Source: Shouchella rhizosphaerae
GTDB lineage: Bacteria > Bacillota > Bacilli > Bacillales > Bacillaceae_D
Direction: 5' to 3'
Length of the DNA stretch: 64,000 bases
Assembly (NCBI RefSeq): GCF_900142675.1
Contig: NZ_FRBS01000005.1
Location: 125,134-189,133, forward strand
The first letter of the stretch is position 1, and every line of letters starts with the position of its first letter. Below the pieces are notes generated by a model that was given only the letters and a program-made list of their open reading frames with translations, made no database searches and had not been told where the DNA came from. Shown one piece after another: positions 28,443 through 37,474 of this stretch. The translations under genes were made by a program, and so were the position numbers.

Positions 28443-29558
28443 TTACAGTTCATCTGAAAAGGTTTGAAGATAGGATCGTTTTAGTGTTTGTAACTTTTTA
28501 AGTATAGTAAAAGAGATGGCTTTATGCAGATCATCTCTTTCCTGATAGTATAATATAATTTCTTCTATCATCTCATCATACTCAAAATAAAGTTCATGTT
28601 CCTCCAATGTTTTCATTAGTTGAAGTAGTGTCTCATCTACGCCACCCTTTACAAATAAGGTTTCGGTAATTGAACACCGTACTATATACTCTTCATTATT
28701 TAAGGACTCTGCTTTCGCTTTTGCTTCTTGTAATAAAGATAGAGCATATTTATAATCTCGTTGTAATCTAAAAAGGATATTTGCTAGATCCCAGCTTGAC
28801 TTCATTCCGGCAACGCTTTCCCGATGATCGCCCGTATTAAGTGCTTGAATAAAGTACTGCCTCGCTTCTTCAAGCTTGTGTTGGCGTGTACGATTCATCC
28901 CTAAGCTACGGAGAACAAGAGCATGTGTAGTAGGAAAAGCTTTTGCTTCAGAAAGCACTGATTGGTAAACAAATTCAGCCTTGTCAAATAAAGAAAGCTC
29001 GGTATTGATTGCGGCTAACAACAATTTGCAGTTTAAAAATTTTTCCTTATTAAACTGTTGCTGTTCAAACAAATCAATCGCTTGCTCAATATAGGCGACC
29101 GCAAAAGTATATTGATCAATACGATAGTAACTTTCTCCTAAACGATAGAAAAACTCGGCTTTTTCGGCTTTATCTTGTATGTGATTAACAAGACCTTCGG
29201 CAATATGATAGAGACGAATGGCTGATTTGTAACGGCCTTGGTAAAACTCTGCTTGTCCATGGACAAAATAGTAGAGGAATTTTAACAGTTTATCATTATA
29301 AAAGTCTTTATCGCGGATAATTTCCAAGTCAGGAAATGCTACCTTTCTTTTTTGAAAATCTTCCATTAGAAGCTGGTATCGGAACATGCCCAAAGAGTAA
29401 AATGATAACACTTTTTCATCATGTATTTCAGTTGTTTCGACAAAGCGTTCCACTTCGTTTTTGAGGGTAATGACTTGTTCCATATCACGAGCAACAATAC
29501 AGCGATACCATTCAACGATTTTTGCACCAAGCATTTCAGGAGCAATGTCAGTTGACAT
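28443..29558 (-). CDS. Rap family TPR protein (response-regulator phosphatase or inhibitor)
   Basis: All-helical protein of 371 residues, the usual Rap length: an N-terminal three-helix bundle (to about residue 70) followed by TPR repeats (for example KAEFFYRLGESYYRIDQ and ALVLRSLGMNRTRQHKLEEA). Rap proteins dephosphorylate Spo0F or block ComA and are inhibited by Phr peptides. No phr-like gene follows: the roughly 110 bases downstream hold only the uppP terminator. The helix FYSLGMFRYQLLMED corresponds to the Rap helix with the catalytic Gln; here the aligned position may be Ser, which would argue for a non-phosphatase Rap, but the alignment is by eye. AT-rich relative to neighbours. Confidence 0.8.
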   Translation of the reverse strand: MSTDIAPEMLGAKIVEWYRCIVARDMEQVITLKNEVERFVETTEIHDEKVLSFYSLGMFRYQLLMEDFQKRKVAFPDLEIIRDKDFYNDKLLKFLYYFVHGQAEFYQGRYKSAIRLYHIAEGLVNHIQDKAEKAEFFYRLGESYYRIDQYTFAVAYIEQAIDLFEQQQFNKEKFLNCKLLLAAINTELSLFDKAEFVYQSVLSEAKAFPTTHALVLRSLGMNRTRQHKLEEARQYFIQALNTGDHRESVAGMKSSWDLANILFRLQRDYKYALSLLQEAKAKAESLNNEEYIVRCSITETLFVKGGVDETLLQLMKTLEEHELYFEYDEMIEEIILYYQERDDLHKAISFTILKKLQTLKRSYLQTFSDEL

Positions 29559-29643
29559 AGGGACATCATCCTTCCAAAGGCATTATTATCCATTGTTACA
29601 AAAAAGGAAAATAAAAGAAACCTTTTCTGCGATTTTCCCAACA

Positions 29644-29668
29644 AAAAAACTGGCCAAGCATGGCCAGT
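29644..29668 (-). terminator. manA terminator
   Basis: ACTGGCC/GGCCAGT stem with 6-base loop, then TTTTTTTG on the minus strand. Confidence 0.85.
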
Positions 29669-29736
29669 CGGAAGATCGTCTACTTATCGTTTCTTATACA
29701 CTTTTAACAAACTCATATGCACAAGCCTTCGTTTTT

Positions 29737-30699
29737 TTATGTGTGGCTTAAAATCGCTTCAATCTGGCCATTGATTTTAAATGACATCGCTTGCACAGGC
29801 AAAATGAAATGGTCTCCTTTGCCAAGCGGATATTTTTTTCCGTTAACGACTAGCTCTCCCTCGCCACTGATGACGCTTACGAGTACATAAGGGGCTTGAA
29901 ACGCTGCCTCCCATTTTCCCTGCACAACTGCTTTATACACCGTAAAAAATTCCGTTGCGACGAGGCGAGTGAGTGTGTGGCTATTGCTTTTTTCAAGTGT
30001 TTCAGTATTTGCTTGGTATGGCGCGTGTGGAATCATCGCAACTTCCTGCGCCTTGTCTAAATGCAGCTCCCGCTTTTTCCCATCTGCCCCTACCCGGTCA
30101 AAGTCATATACGCGATAAGTCGTATCTGAACTTTGCTGCGTTTCCAAAATCACACTTCCAGCGCCAAGGGCATGGATCGTTCCACTCGGCACATGGAAAA
30201 AGTCGCCTGTTTGAATAGGGATGCGGCGAAGGAGCTCGTCCCATCTTCCTGTTTCAACCATTTCTGCAAACTCGGCTTTTGATTTTGCCGTATGGCCTAA
30301 AATCAATTCCGCCCCTTGTTCCGCTTCGACTACATACCAGCACTCAGTCTTTCCGTACGCTTCATGGTCCTCCAATCGCTTCGCTTGCTCGTCATTTGGA
30401 TGGACTTGCACAGATAAATCTTCTCTTGCATCTAATAGTTTCACGAGCAACGGAAACGTTTCGCTCGTTTTGCCGCCAAACAAGTCGCCTTGCTGATCCC
30501 ATAGCTCTGCCAACGTCTTGCCTTTTAGCGGCCCTCTTGCCACTTTGCTTTGTCCATGAGGGTGGGCGGAAATCCCCCAACATTCCCCAGTCCGCTCATA
30601 GGGCAGATGATAGCCGTACGCCGCTAGCTTCTGTCCGCCCCAAATCCGTTCTTGCAAAACAGGCTCTAAAAAAATCGGTTCCGTTTTGGCATGTTCCAT
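29737..30699 (-). CDS. manA: Mannose-6-phosphate isomerase, class I
   Basis: Zinc enzyme interconverting mannose 6-phosphate and fructose 6-phosphate, 320 residues. The metal ligands appear in LSVQVHPNDEQAKRLE and in VPSGTIHALGAGSVILE; ERIWGGQKL at the N-terminus and YRVYDFDR are also typical. The upstream frame extends to 30816, but ATG 30699 has GGAAAAGGGGAAAATGT before it and starts the normal domain. It is monocistronic with its own terminator. Bacillus carries up to three such genes; no mannose transporter is adjacent. Confidence 0.93.
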   Translation of the reverse strand: MEHAKTEPIFLEPVLQERIWGGQKLAAYGYHLPYERTGECWGISAHPHGQSKVARGPLKGKTLAELWDQQGDLFGGKTSETFPLLVKLLDAREDLSVQVHPNDEQAKRLEDHEAYGKTECWYVVEAEQGAELILGHTAKSKAEFAEMVETGRWDELLRRIPIQTGDFFHVPSGTIHALGAGSVILETQQSSDTTYRVYDFDRVGADGKKRELHLDKAQEVAMIPHAPYQANTETLEKSNSHTLTRLVATEFFTVYKAVVQGKWEAAFQAPYVLVSVISGEGELVVNGKKYPLGKGDHFILPVQAMSFKINGQIEAILSHT

Positions 30700-30821
30700 A
30701 CATTTTCCCCTTTTCCGCCTTGATGTTATGTATCGCCCCTCTAGTATAAAACATCTTTGTAGCGAAGATAAGTCCTTGTCGATTAGCGCTATTTTTAATT
30801 GAAACGATAGCCACACAAAAA

Positions 30822-30851
30822 GCCAGCACCCATGAAGAAATGGTTGCTGAC
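30822..30851 (-). terminator. Terminator after the 117-residue gene
   Basis: An imperfect 12-bp stem (GTCAGCA-ACCAT with ATGGG-TGCTGGC) runs into TTTTTGTG on the minus strand. Confidence 0.7.
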
Positions 30852-30870
30852 ATTGAACGGCGGAAGAGAT

Positions 30871-31224
30871 TTATTCCATTGCAACGGTTATGTCCACATT
30901 TTCTTCTTCAATCACAAACGGTTCTTCACGAAAGGCAAAAAAGAAATTGGAATCTGGATCATATTGAAGCGGCTGCCCATCTAACGAAATTGACTTAATC
31001 TCGTGTTCGCTTAGCACTTTTCCAAACAGCACATGAACGCCATCGATAGCAAGCAGCTCATAAGAGAAGTCGCCATCACCAGCAAAATCCCAATCGCTGT
31101 CACTGCTCTCCCAAACATACTCATCCTCTTCTTTTTTAATTGAAACAAACAAAATCCCTGAACCTCTTCGATAAGCGCTCATCTCCTGCTTATCTGATAT
31201 TTGTTCACTTTTAAGCAGTTGCAA
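30871..31224 (-). CDS. Hypothetical protein, start unclear, possibly frameshifted
   Basis: Not recognised. Acidic protein with a beta-rich look (SGILFVSIKKEEDEYVW, YELLAIDGVHVLFGKVL). The open frame begins at a TTG (31224) with no ribosome site, and the first internal ATG (31182) abuts an AGGAG too closely. A good site, GGAGTGGGAACG, precedes an ATG at 31249 in another frame that stops after 12 codons at 31211. One base less there would join MKPISIAVFATA to this protein. Either a frameshift has damaged the gene or the true start is weak. It ends in a terminator. Confidence 0.5.
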   Translation of the reverse strand: MQLLKSEQISDKQEMSAYRRGSGILFVSIKKEEDEYVWESSDSDWDFAGDGDFSYELLAIDGVHVLFGKVLSEHEIKSISLDGQPLQYDPDSNFFFAFREEPFVIEEENVDITVAME

Positions 31225-31379
31225 ACACAGCGATTGATATTGGTTTCATCGTTCCCACTCCTATGCTTTAGTACTCCTTTGGATTTGTATAAATGTTTTT
31301 CATTTAGCTTACAACGAACAAACTTCCAGCCAACAATGTTAGCCGGAAGCCTGTTCCCGTTATCAAAATGCAAAACCAC

Positions 31380-32948
31380 TTAAGATTCGCTTAACTGCCG
31401 GAGCTCGATCCTTCTTATTTTTCCAGAAATCGTTTTTGGCAGTCCGGCTACATATTCAATTGCCCGTGGGTATTTGTATGGGGCCGTTTCACGTTTGACA
31501 AATTCTTGCAGATCTTGTGTCAGCTTGTTTTGATCGTCGGTTGGTCGATTTAGCACGACAAACGCTTTGACAATGTGGCCACGGATTTCATCTGGGCTGG
31601 CGACAACTGCACATTCTTTGACGGCTGGATGTTTCGTTAATGCATCTTCGACTTCGAACGGCCCAATCGTATACCCTGATGAAATGATGATATCGTCACT
31701 TCGTCCTTCAAACCAAAAATAGCCTTCTTCGTCCCGATAAGCACGGTCGCCTGTTAAATAATACGAACCGCGATAAGCTGCTTTTGTCCTTTCGGGATCT
31801 CTGTAATATTCACGGAACAATGCAGGCGCATCTTTATGGACGACAATATCGCCAACCTCGCCAATGCCTGCCTCCTCTCCAGCTTCATTCAATATAACAA
31901 CACCGTTTCCAGACGTTGGTTTGCCCATTGAACCAGGTCGCGCTTCCATGCCAATCATCGTGCCAATTAACAACGTGTTCTCCGTTTGCCCGTAGCCATC
32001 GCGCACCGTAATATCAAATTGTTCTTGAAATGTGGCAATCACTGCTCGATTAAGGGGTTCTCCTGCTGAAACAGCATGTTTGATGCTGCTAAGTTTAAAA
32101 GAGGAAAGCGCCTCTTCTTTCGCCAACATTCGGTATTCAGTCGGCGTCGCGCAAAACACATCAATGCCATATTCATCGATTAATTGCAGATACGTTTTTG
32201 CCTGAAAAGGGCCATCGTAAACAAAGGCAGTCGCCTGCTTGCCGACTACAGATAAAAAGGGACTCCACACCCACTTTTGCCAGCCTGGGGCCGCAGTCGC
32301 CCAAACAAGGTCTCCTGTTTCTACACCGAGCCATTCGGTTGCAGCAGTTTGCAAATGGGCAAAGGCCCAAGCTTGCGTATGGACAACGGCTTTTGGATTT
32401 CCAGTCGTGCCAGACGTATAGGGCAAAAACGCGATTTCCTCTTTATCCATTTCTCGTTCAAAGGAAGCGCTTTCATTTTTCATTCGATCATCCGCATTTT
32501 CCCAGCCGCTCGGCGCTTCGCCAAACACCCATTTTGCAATTAGGCCGTCGGTGCTGCCATCAGAAATTTGGTCGATTTCAGCTGTAAATCCTTTGTAAGC
32601 AAGGACGCCTTTCGCCTGCGAATGGCTAAGCCGGTAAGCCAGATCCTTCGCTCGCAACATCCCTGAACACGGAATGATGACAAAGCCGCCTTTCAAACAA
32701 GCAAGGTAAGCCGCATACGCCTCCGGCACGCGTGGGAAAAGCAACAACACTGGGTCGCCTTTTTTCAGGCCGCTTCGGCTTAAGGCATTTGCGAGCTGGT
32801 TCATCTTTTGGATTAACTCGTCGTACGTCCATTCTAGTTTGTCACCGGCCTCGTTTTGCCAAATAATCGCTTTTTGTGTTCTGATCGCTTCCCGTTCAAT
32901 TGTAGCCGCTACATTATAGCTTTGCGGTGCTTGCAACACCTGTCCCAT
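31380..32948 (-). CDS. mbcS: Acyl-CoA synthetase MbcS-like (AMP-forming)
   Basis: AMP-forming acyl-CoA ligase of 522 residues, close to B. subtilis MbcS (YtcI), which activates branched short-chain acids such as 2-methylbutyrate for branched fatty-acid synthesis. Motifs: P-loop YTSGTTGNPKAVVHT, RDGYGQTENTLLIGT, YLTGDRAYRDEEGYFWFEG, the hinge SDDIIISSGYTIGPFEVED, and the catalytic Lys in PKTISGKIRRIEL. Start follows AGGGGGATTCATCAG. It is single, divergent from a TetR gene. Confidence 0.9.
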   Translation of the reverse strand: MGQVLQAPQSYNVAATIEREAIRTQKAIIWQNEAGDKLEWTYDELIQKMNQLANALSRSGLKKGDPVLLLFPRVPEAYAAYLACLKGGFVIIPCSGMLRAKDLAYRLSHSQAKGVLAYKGFTAEIDQISDGSTDGLIAKWVFGEAPSGWENADDRMKNESASFEREMDKEEIAFLPYTSGTTGNPKAVVHTQAWAFAHLQTAATEWLGVETGDLVWATAAPGWQKWVWSPFLSVVGKQATAFVYDGPFQAKTYLQLIDEYGIDVFCATPTEYRMLAKEEALSSFKLSSIKHAVSAGEPLNRAVIATFQEQFDITVRDGYGQTENTLLIGTMIGMEARPGSMGKPTSGNGVVILNEAGEEAGIGEVGDIVVHKDAPALFREYYRDPERTKAAYRGSYYLTGDRAYRDEEGYFWFEGRSDDIIISSGYTIGPFEVEDALTKHPAVKECAVVASPDEIRGHIVKAFVVLNRPTDDQNKLTQDLQEFVKRETAPYKYPRAIEYVAGLPKTISGKIRRIELRQLSES

Positions 32949-33104
32949 CTGATGAATCCCCCTTTCATTTAGCTATATCATACAGAATATTTCTTATTTT
33001 GGGTAGTTAAACAGGAAAGATCAGGCCTTGTTGCTCATTTTTTTCATTCCAACAAAAAGTGTCCCAAAATGATTTGAATCATTGCTTATGATATGGTAAA
33101 AATA

Positions 33105-33119
33105 TAATGATCGTTCTAT
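33105..33119. promoter_or_regulatory. Repeated TetR-type operator before tetR and before the MFS gene
   Basis: TAATGATCGTTCTAT occurs at 33105-33119 and again at 33691-33705, each just upstream of a start codon (tetR at 33137; MFS gene at 33724). The longer first copy, TATAATGATCGTTCTATA, has weak dyad symmetry. The TetR protein probably binds both. Confidence 0.7.
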
Positions 33120-33136
33120 ATAAATGAGGTGCGAAA

Positions 33137-33664
33137 ATGAGCGAAAAGAAGAAGGCGATTTTAGAAACAGCAGAGCGTTTATTTGATAAACATGGATTTC
33201 ATGCTGTAGGAATGAAACAAATCATTGAAGAGGCTGACGTAGCTTTAATGACTGTCTACAATCACTTTCAATCAAAAGAGCATTTAATTGTCGAAGTGTT
33301 GAAAAGGCGGGAAGAAAGGTATATGGCTTCTTTAAAAAAACACATGAAAAACAGCTCTTCCATTGCCGTTGCCTTGGCCACTGCCCATATGGATTGGCTG
33401 CGGGCCAATGATGCAAATGGCTGTATGTTTCTTCGGGCAAAGGAAGAATATTCATTGCATCCTGATCAAAGCGACATTATTGATTATGCCGACAAACATA
33501 AAAAACAGTTAATGTTATTTATGGTCGAGCAAGGACTTACAAAGCAAGAAGCAATACGCCTTGTCTTATTGTTTGAAGGAGCAACCGCACTTGCAGAGGT
33601 ACTAAATATGGAGGACGTTGCCCAAGAGCTTCATTATTCTGCCGAGCGTTTGTTTGAAAAGTAA
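33137..33664 (+). CDS. TetR family repressor
   Basis: Repressor of 175 residues. The N-terminal helix-turn-helix contains GMKQIIEEADVALMTVYNHF followed by KSKEHLI-type residues. Start follows GAGGTGCGAAA. It precedes a frameshifted MFS gene with the same 15-bp element upstream of both, so it likely controls itself and the exporter. The C-terminal ligand domain gives no ligand. Confidence 0.9.
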   Translation: MSEKKKAILETAERLFDKHGFHAVGMKQIIEEADVALMTVYNHFQSKEHLIVEVLKRREERYMASLKKHMKNSSSIAVALATAHMDWLRANDANGCMFLRAKEEYSLHPDQSDIIDYADKHKKQLMLFMVEQGLTKQEAIRLVLLFEGATALAEVLNMEDVAQELHYSAERLFEK

Positions 33665-33723
33665 GCGGATTGCTTACTTGCCTATAAATGTAATGATCGT
33701 TCTATCTAAAAGGAGTTGAGAAC

Positions 33724-34877
33724 ATGTGGTCCATTGTTTTGCCAAGTCTCGCGATGATTGCAGTGACGTACGCACTGGCTCGTTTCAGCTTCGGGTTATT
33801 CTTGCCAGACATTGCTGCTTCTCTCGATCTAAGCGCAGCAAATGGCGGATTTATTGGCGCACTTGCGTTTGCTTCCTACACACTTGCATTATTTGCATCT
33901 TATCGTTTAATCCGTTATTTCGGGCAATACAACATTATGTTGGCTGCTGGCACAAGCGCTATCGTCGGCATGCTTGGCATTGCGTTTTCGCCAAGCTTCC
34001 CTTATTTGGCCATCGCCGTATTTATCGCTGGGTTAGGTGCGGTCTCGCTTCGCCTGTGTTAAGTCAAGTTGCATACGCCAAACTGCCCTCCAACCAATTA
34101 GATCAAGCCAACACTTGGATCAATAGCGGCACAAGTATTGGTCTCATCATAACCGGGCCTGTTGTATTATTGTTTTCCGAACATTGGCGGTTGTCGTATC
34201 TTATCTTCACGGTTATTGGAATCATTGTCTTAATATGGGCAGCCCGTTCGATTTCCTCTGACCAAAACAAAATGAACCAAGCAACGCAAATTTCAAATTG
34301 GGGTTCTGTACTTGCTAGTGCCAAGTATTTGCTAGTTTCATCTTTCATCATTGGCGCAAGCTCCTCGATTTATTGGACCTTTTCAAAAAGCTACCTAGTA
34401 TCGGTTTCGTTTACAACCGCAAACGAAAGCATTGTCTTTTGGATGGTCATGGGAATTGCCGGCATTTTAGGGGGGATTGCCGGAGGGGTTATTCAAAAAA
34501 TCGGTTTAACTTGGTCTCACCGATTAGCCTTACTGATTATGCTCGCCTCCCTCATCATTCTTCTCTTGCCGAGCCGGATTGCTATTTATGCTTCTGCCAG
34601 TATGTTTGGCAGCTCCTATATTTTTTTAACTGGGTTGTTTATTGTGTTGGCAACCCGTATTTTCCAAAGCTTTCCCTCACTTGGGGTTAGTTTATCGTTT
34701 CTTGCTTTAGGCATCGGACAATCGATCGGCTCTTTTTTCGCAGGTAAAACAATCGAACTAACTTCCTATCCGTTTGCCTTTATCCTTTTCGTCGCGATTG
34801 GCATCATTGCTTTGTTTATACCGGTTGAAAAACGGATGGCAAAGGGGAAGCCAAGGCGTTTAAACGGTAGTGTGTGA
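33724..34877 (+). pseudogene. MFS transporter (YbfB/YjiJ-like) broken by a single-base frameshift
   Basis: The 5' frame (33724-34062) gives a normal MFS N-terminus: ARFSFGLFLPDIAASL, then four helices, ending at GLGAVSLRLC. The remaining helices continue in the next frame from about 34045 (GLASPVLSQVAYAKLP to the stop at 34877). Adding one G at 34041-34042 would restore GLGAGLASPVLSQ, the usual motif, giving about 385 residues. So this is either a recently inactivated exporter or a sequencing error. The ribosome site AAAGGAGTTGAGAAC and the TetR element upstream are intact. Confidence 0.85.
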
Positions 34878-34894
34878 AAAAAGCTATTGAATAG

Positions 34895-34930
34895 CCATAG
34901 CAGCCTGCTTAGGACAGCTGGCTGCTATGG
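34895..34930 (+). terminator. Hairpin after the MFS pseudogene
   Basis: 11-bp arms CCATAGCAGCC/GGCTGCTATGG with a 14-base loop. No T-run follows directly, so termination is likely but not certain. Confidence 0.5.
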
Positions 34931-35100
34931 GCTGAGGATCGTGCCTTTTGTTGTTGAGATTATTCTAGTTGTTTCAGTAAGAACGGTTTCATGCATGAGA
35001 AAGTGATGCAAGTCATTCAATATCCGATTATAATAATTCTTATTCGTCTTCTTCCTTTTCGCATCATCATTTTATCTATATAAAGGAGTGGTGGAAATTT

Positions 35101-35613
35101 ATGAATGCTATGGACAGCCAATCCACTCAAATAAAAATTGAATATCAGTTCACTAGTGACAGAAACGCGATTTCTGATAAACAGAGAAAAGACGTTTCTG
35201 CGATTTTAGATGTCAGTGCCCGATTTAAAATTTTTATCAATGACGACCTTTACTTTGATCAAGCAGAGTTCCCGATTCTCGAGTTTTATACATACTTGTA
35301 TAATTGGAAGCAGGCAATCGATCAGTCTAAAAGAGCGCAGGAGTTTCATTACTATACGTTGGAGTTTGATGAATACGAAGACGGGGCGATTCTCTCTATC
35401 ATTCCTTTTGGCGATAGCGCTAGACTGAAATCGATTTGGGCAGAACAAGCGCTTTATCATGTATTTGACCTAGACTACTTGATTCGAGCGTTTTTAACAT
35501 TAGAGAAAGACTTAAAGCGAGAGATTGAAGCGTATTTTCCTATCAAACTGGATAAATTCATAAAGCATATTCCCGCAATTGTATTTGATTGGAACAGCGG
35601 GGATAGCAACTGA
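35101..35613 (+). CDS. Hypothetical protein, 170 residues
   Basis: Not recognised with certainty. Soluble, acidic and aromatic-rich; blocks such as FKIFINDDLYFDQAEFPILEF and DGAILSIIPFGDSARL suggest an alpha/beta domain of a kind often seen in Bacillus immunity-like or DUF proteins. Start follows AAAGGAGTGGTGGAAATTT; an alternative ATG is three codons on. It stands alone, ended by a strong terminator. No toxin gene is adjacent, so an immunity role has no support here. Confidence 0.7.
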   Translation: MNAMDSQSTQIKIEYQFTSDRNAISDKQRKDVSAILDVSARFKIFINDDLYFDQAEFPILEFYTYLYNWKQAIDQSKRAQEFHYYTLEFDEYEDGAILSIIPFGDSARLKSIWAEQALYHVFDLDYLIRAFLTLEKDLKREIEAYFPIKLDKFIKHIPAIVFDWNSGDSN

Positions 35614-35693
35614 TCAAAGATTAGGCTCTTCTTTATCTTCGCCTCCGAAATCATCACTTATTTACACGGGCTGAAAAAAGCTGACAGTAGGGT

Positions 35694-35730
35694 AAAGAAA
35701 GCAGTTCATTCATAGTGCACTGCTTTCTTT
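35694..35730. terminator. Bidirectional terminator between convergent genes
   Basis: 12-bp arms AAAGAAAGCAGT/ACTGCTTTCTTT followed by further T on the plus strand; A-rich upstream for use by the transporter gene on the minus strand. Confidence 0.85.
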
Positions 35731-35763
35731 TTTTACCATATGGCCCACTCTTTCTTTCAGCAA

Positions 35764-37419
35764 TTAGAAAGGAAAGGAATGAACATTCAATCCCCATAAA
35801 ATCGGCAAAATAAAATAAACCAATAACGGCACAAACGCAATGATAAAGACGTTTAAGAAAAAGCCTGTACGAACCATATCCCCCATTCGGATGTAGCCAG
35901 TTCCGAATACAACCGCATTTGGCGGTGTGCTAACAGGCAACATAAATGCAGCTGAAGTTGCTAGACAAGCTGCCATCATGAAGACAAATGGGTCAGCGTC
36001 AAGAGCAAAAGCAAGGGAACCCATAATTGGATACAACATGGTGGCAGAAGCACCGTTCGACATAAGCTCTGTCATAAAGACAGTAATCGCAACGACAACA
36101 ACTAGAACGACAAATGTTGGCAATACGTTTAAACCAGTTAATTGACTGCCTAAATAGTCTGATAACCCAGTTTGGGTGAAACCTGCAGCGAGCGATAATC
36201 CACACCCGTATAATAAAAAGATACCCCAAGGCAAGTTTTTGCCCGTCTCCCAGTCAAACATCCTTTCGCCCGGCTTGCTTGGCGCTGGCAGTAAACAAAG
36301 CGCAAGCGCTGCAGCAATGGCAATGATGGCATCAGTCAACGTAGGAATAAATTGCACCCAAATAAATGAGCGCGTAACCCACAGAAAAGCAGTCAAAATA
36401 AAAACTACAAGGACAATCTTCTCTTCGGGCGACATACGGCCCAATGCTTTTCGTTCACTTGTCAACAGCTCTTGTCCCCCAGGAAGTTCTTTAAATGGCA
36501 ACTTAAAAGCGACCCGGGTTAGAAACAACCAAATAATCGCCGAAAATAATATGGCTGTCGGCACACCAAACAACATCCATTGACCATACGAGATCTGTGC
36601 CCCGTATAGCTGATCTGCAATCGCCACAAAGATAGCGTTGCTGGGCGTGGCTACCATTGTACTGATACCTCCTACAGAAGCAGCGTAGGCGATAGCCAGC
36701 AACAAAACTTTGCCAAATACATTATCTTTAGAGTCTATATCTATTGACTTATCCTTTGCCATTTTTGATTGCACATGTTGGATTAAGGCAAGCGCCATTG
36801 GAACCATTAACATCGTTGCGGCAGTGTTGGAAATCCACATGGCAAGAAAGCCTGTCGCGGCCATAAACCCTAAAATAATCTGGTTGGTGCTCGTGCCGCA
36901 TATCCCAACAATGTAAAGCGCAACTCGCTTATGCAATCCCCATTTTTCCATTGCAAGCGCAAGCACAAACCCGCCCATTATGAGGAAAATAATATTATTT
37001 GCATAAGGAGCATAGGCCGTTTCCGTCTCCAACGCACCAGTCAGCGGATACAATACAATTGGCAATAGGGAAGCCAATGGAATAGGAACTGCTTCTGTAA
37101 CCCACCAGGTCGCGACCCAGCTCGTTATCGCCAGTGTTGAAATGGCGGCCATCTCCAAGTTTTCCGGACGAAAGAAAAGCTGTATCGCCGCAAATAAAGC
37201 TGGTCCTAATAGTAAGCCAATTCGTTGCCTAGTCGAATAAGCACGCTTTCGAGGCTCAGGAGGCTGCACGGAAGCCACAGGAGAAGGATTGGTTGTTTTT
37301 CCTTCAGAAAGCTTTAACACAAATGACAACGGTTTCAAAAGGCTATTAAATAGATCCTTTACTTGATCATGTTTGGCCCAAAGCCAAGCCCATACTCTAC
37401 GGACATATATAGACGCCAT
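35764..37419 (-). CDS. Sodium/dicarboxylate symporter, SLC13/DASS family
   Basis: Membrane transporter of 551 residues with about eleven to twelve helices and two re-entrant loops. SNTAATMLMVPMALALI is the first Ser-Asn-Thr sodium/substrate motif, and SNGASATMLYPIMGS with STPPNAVVFGTGYI forms the second half. Close to SdcS-type carriers of C4-dicarboxylates. A cytoplasmic N-terminal extension of about 65 residues is longer than in SdcS. It lies 55 bases after a lyase gene on the same strand, so the pair probably imports and cleaves one substrate. Confidence 0.88.
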   Translation of the reverse strand: MASIYVRRVWAWLWAKHDQVKDLFNSLLKPLSFVLKLSEGKTTNPSPVASVQPPEPRKRAYSTRQRIGLLLGPALFAAIQLFFRPENLEMAAISTLAITSWVATWWVTEAVPIPLASLLPIVLYPLTGALETETAYAPYANNIIFLIMGGFVLALAMEKWGLHKRVALYIVGICGTSTNQIILGFMAATGFLAMWISNTAATMLMVPMALALIQHVQSKMAKDKSIDIDSKDNVFGKVLLLAIAYAASVGGISTMVATPSNAIFVAIADQLYGAQISYGQWMLFGVPTAILFSAIIWLFLTRVAFKLPFKELPGGQELLTSERKALGRMSPEEKIVLVVFILTAFLWVTRSFIWVQFIPTLTDAIIAIAAALALCLLPAPSKPGERMFDWETGKNLPWGIFLLYGCGLSLAAGFTQTGLSDYLGSQLTGLNVLPTFVVLVVVVAITVFMTELMSNGASATMLYPIMGSLAFALDADPFVFMMAACLATSAAFMLPVSTPPNAVVFGTGYIRMGDMVRTGFFLNVFIIAFVPLLVYFILPILWGLNVHSFPF

Positions 37420-37474
37420 TCTTGCATTCCTCCTTGCGCAGACGGCTTTGCCGCCTGCTTTTATGGTCCATCAA

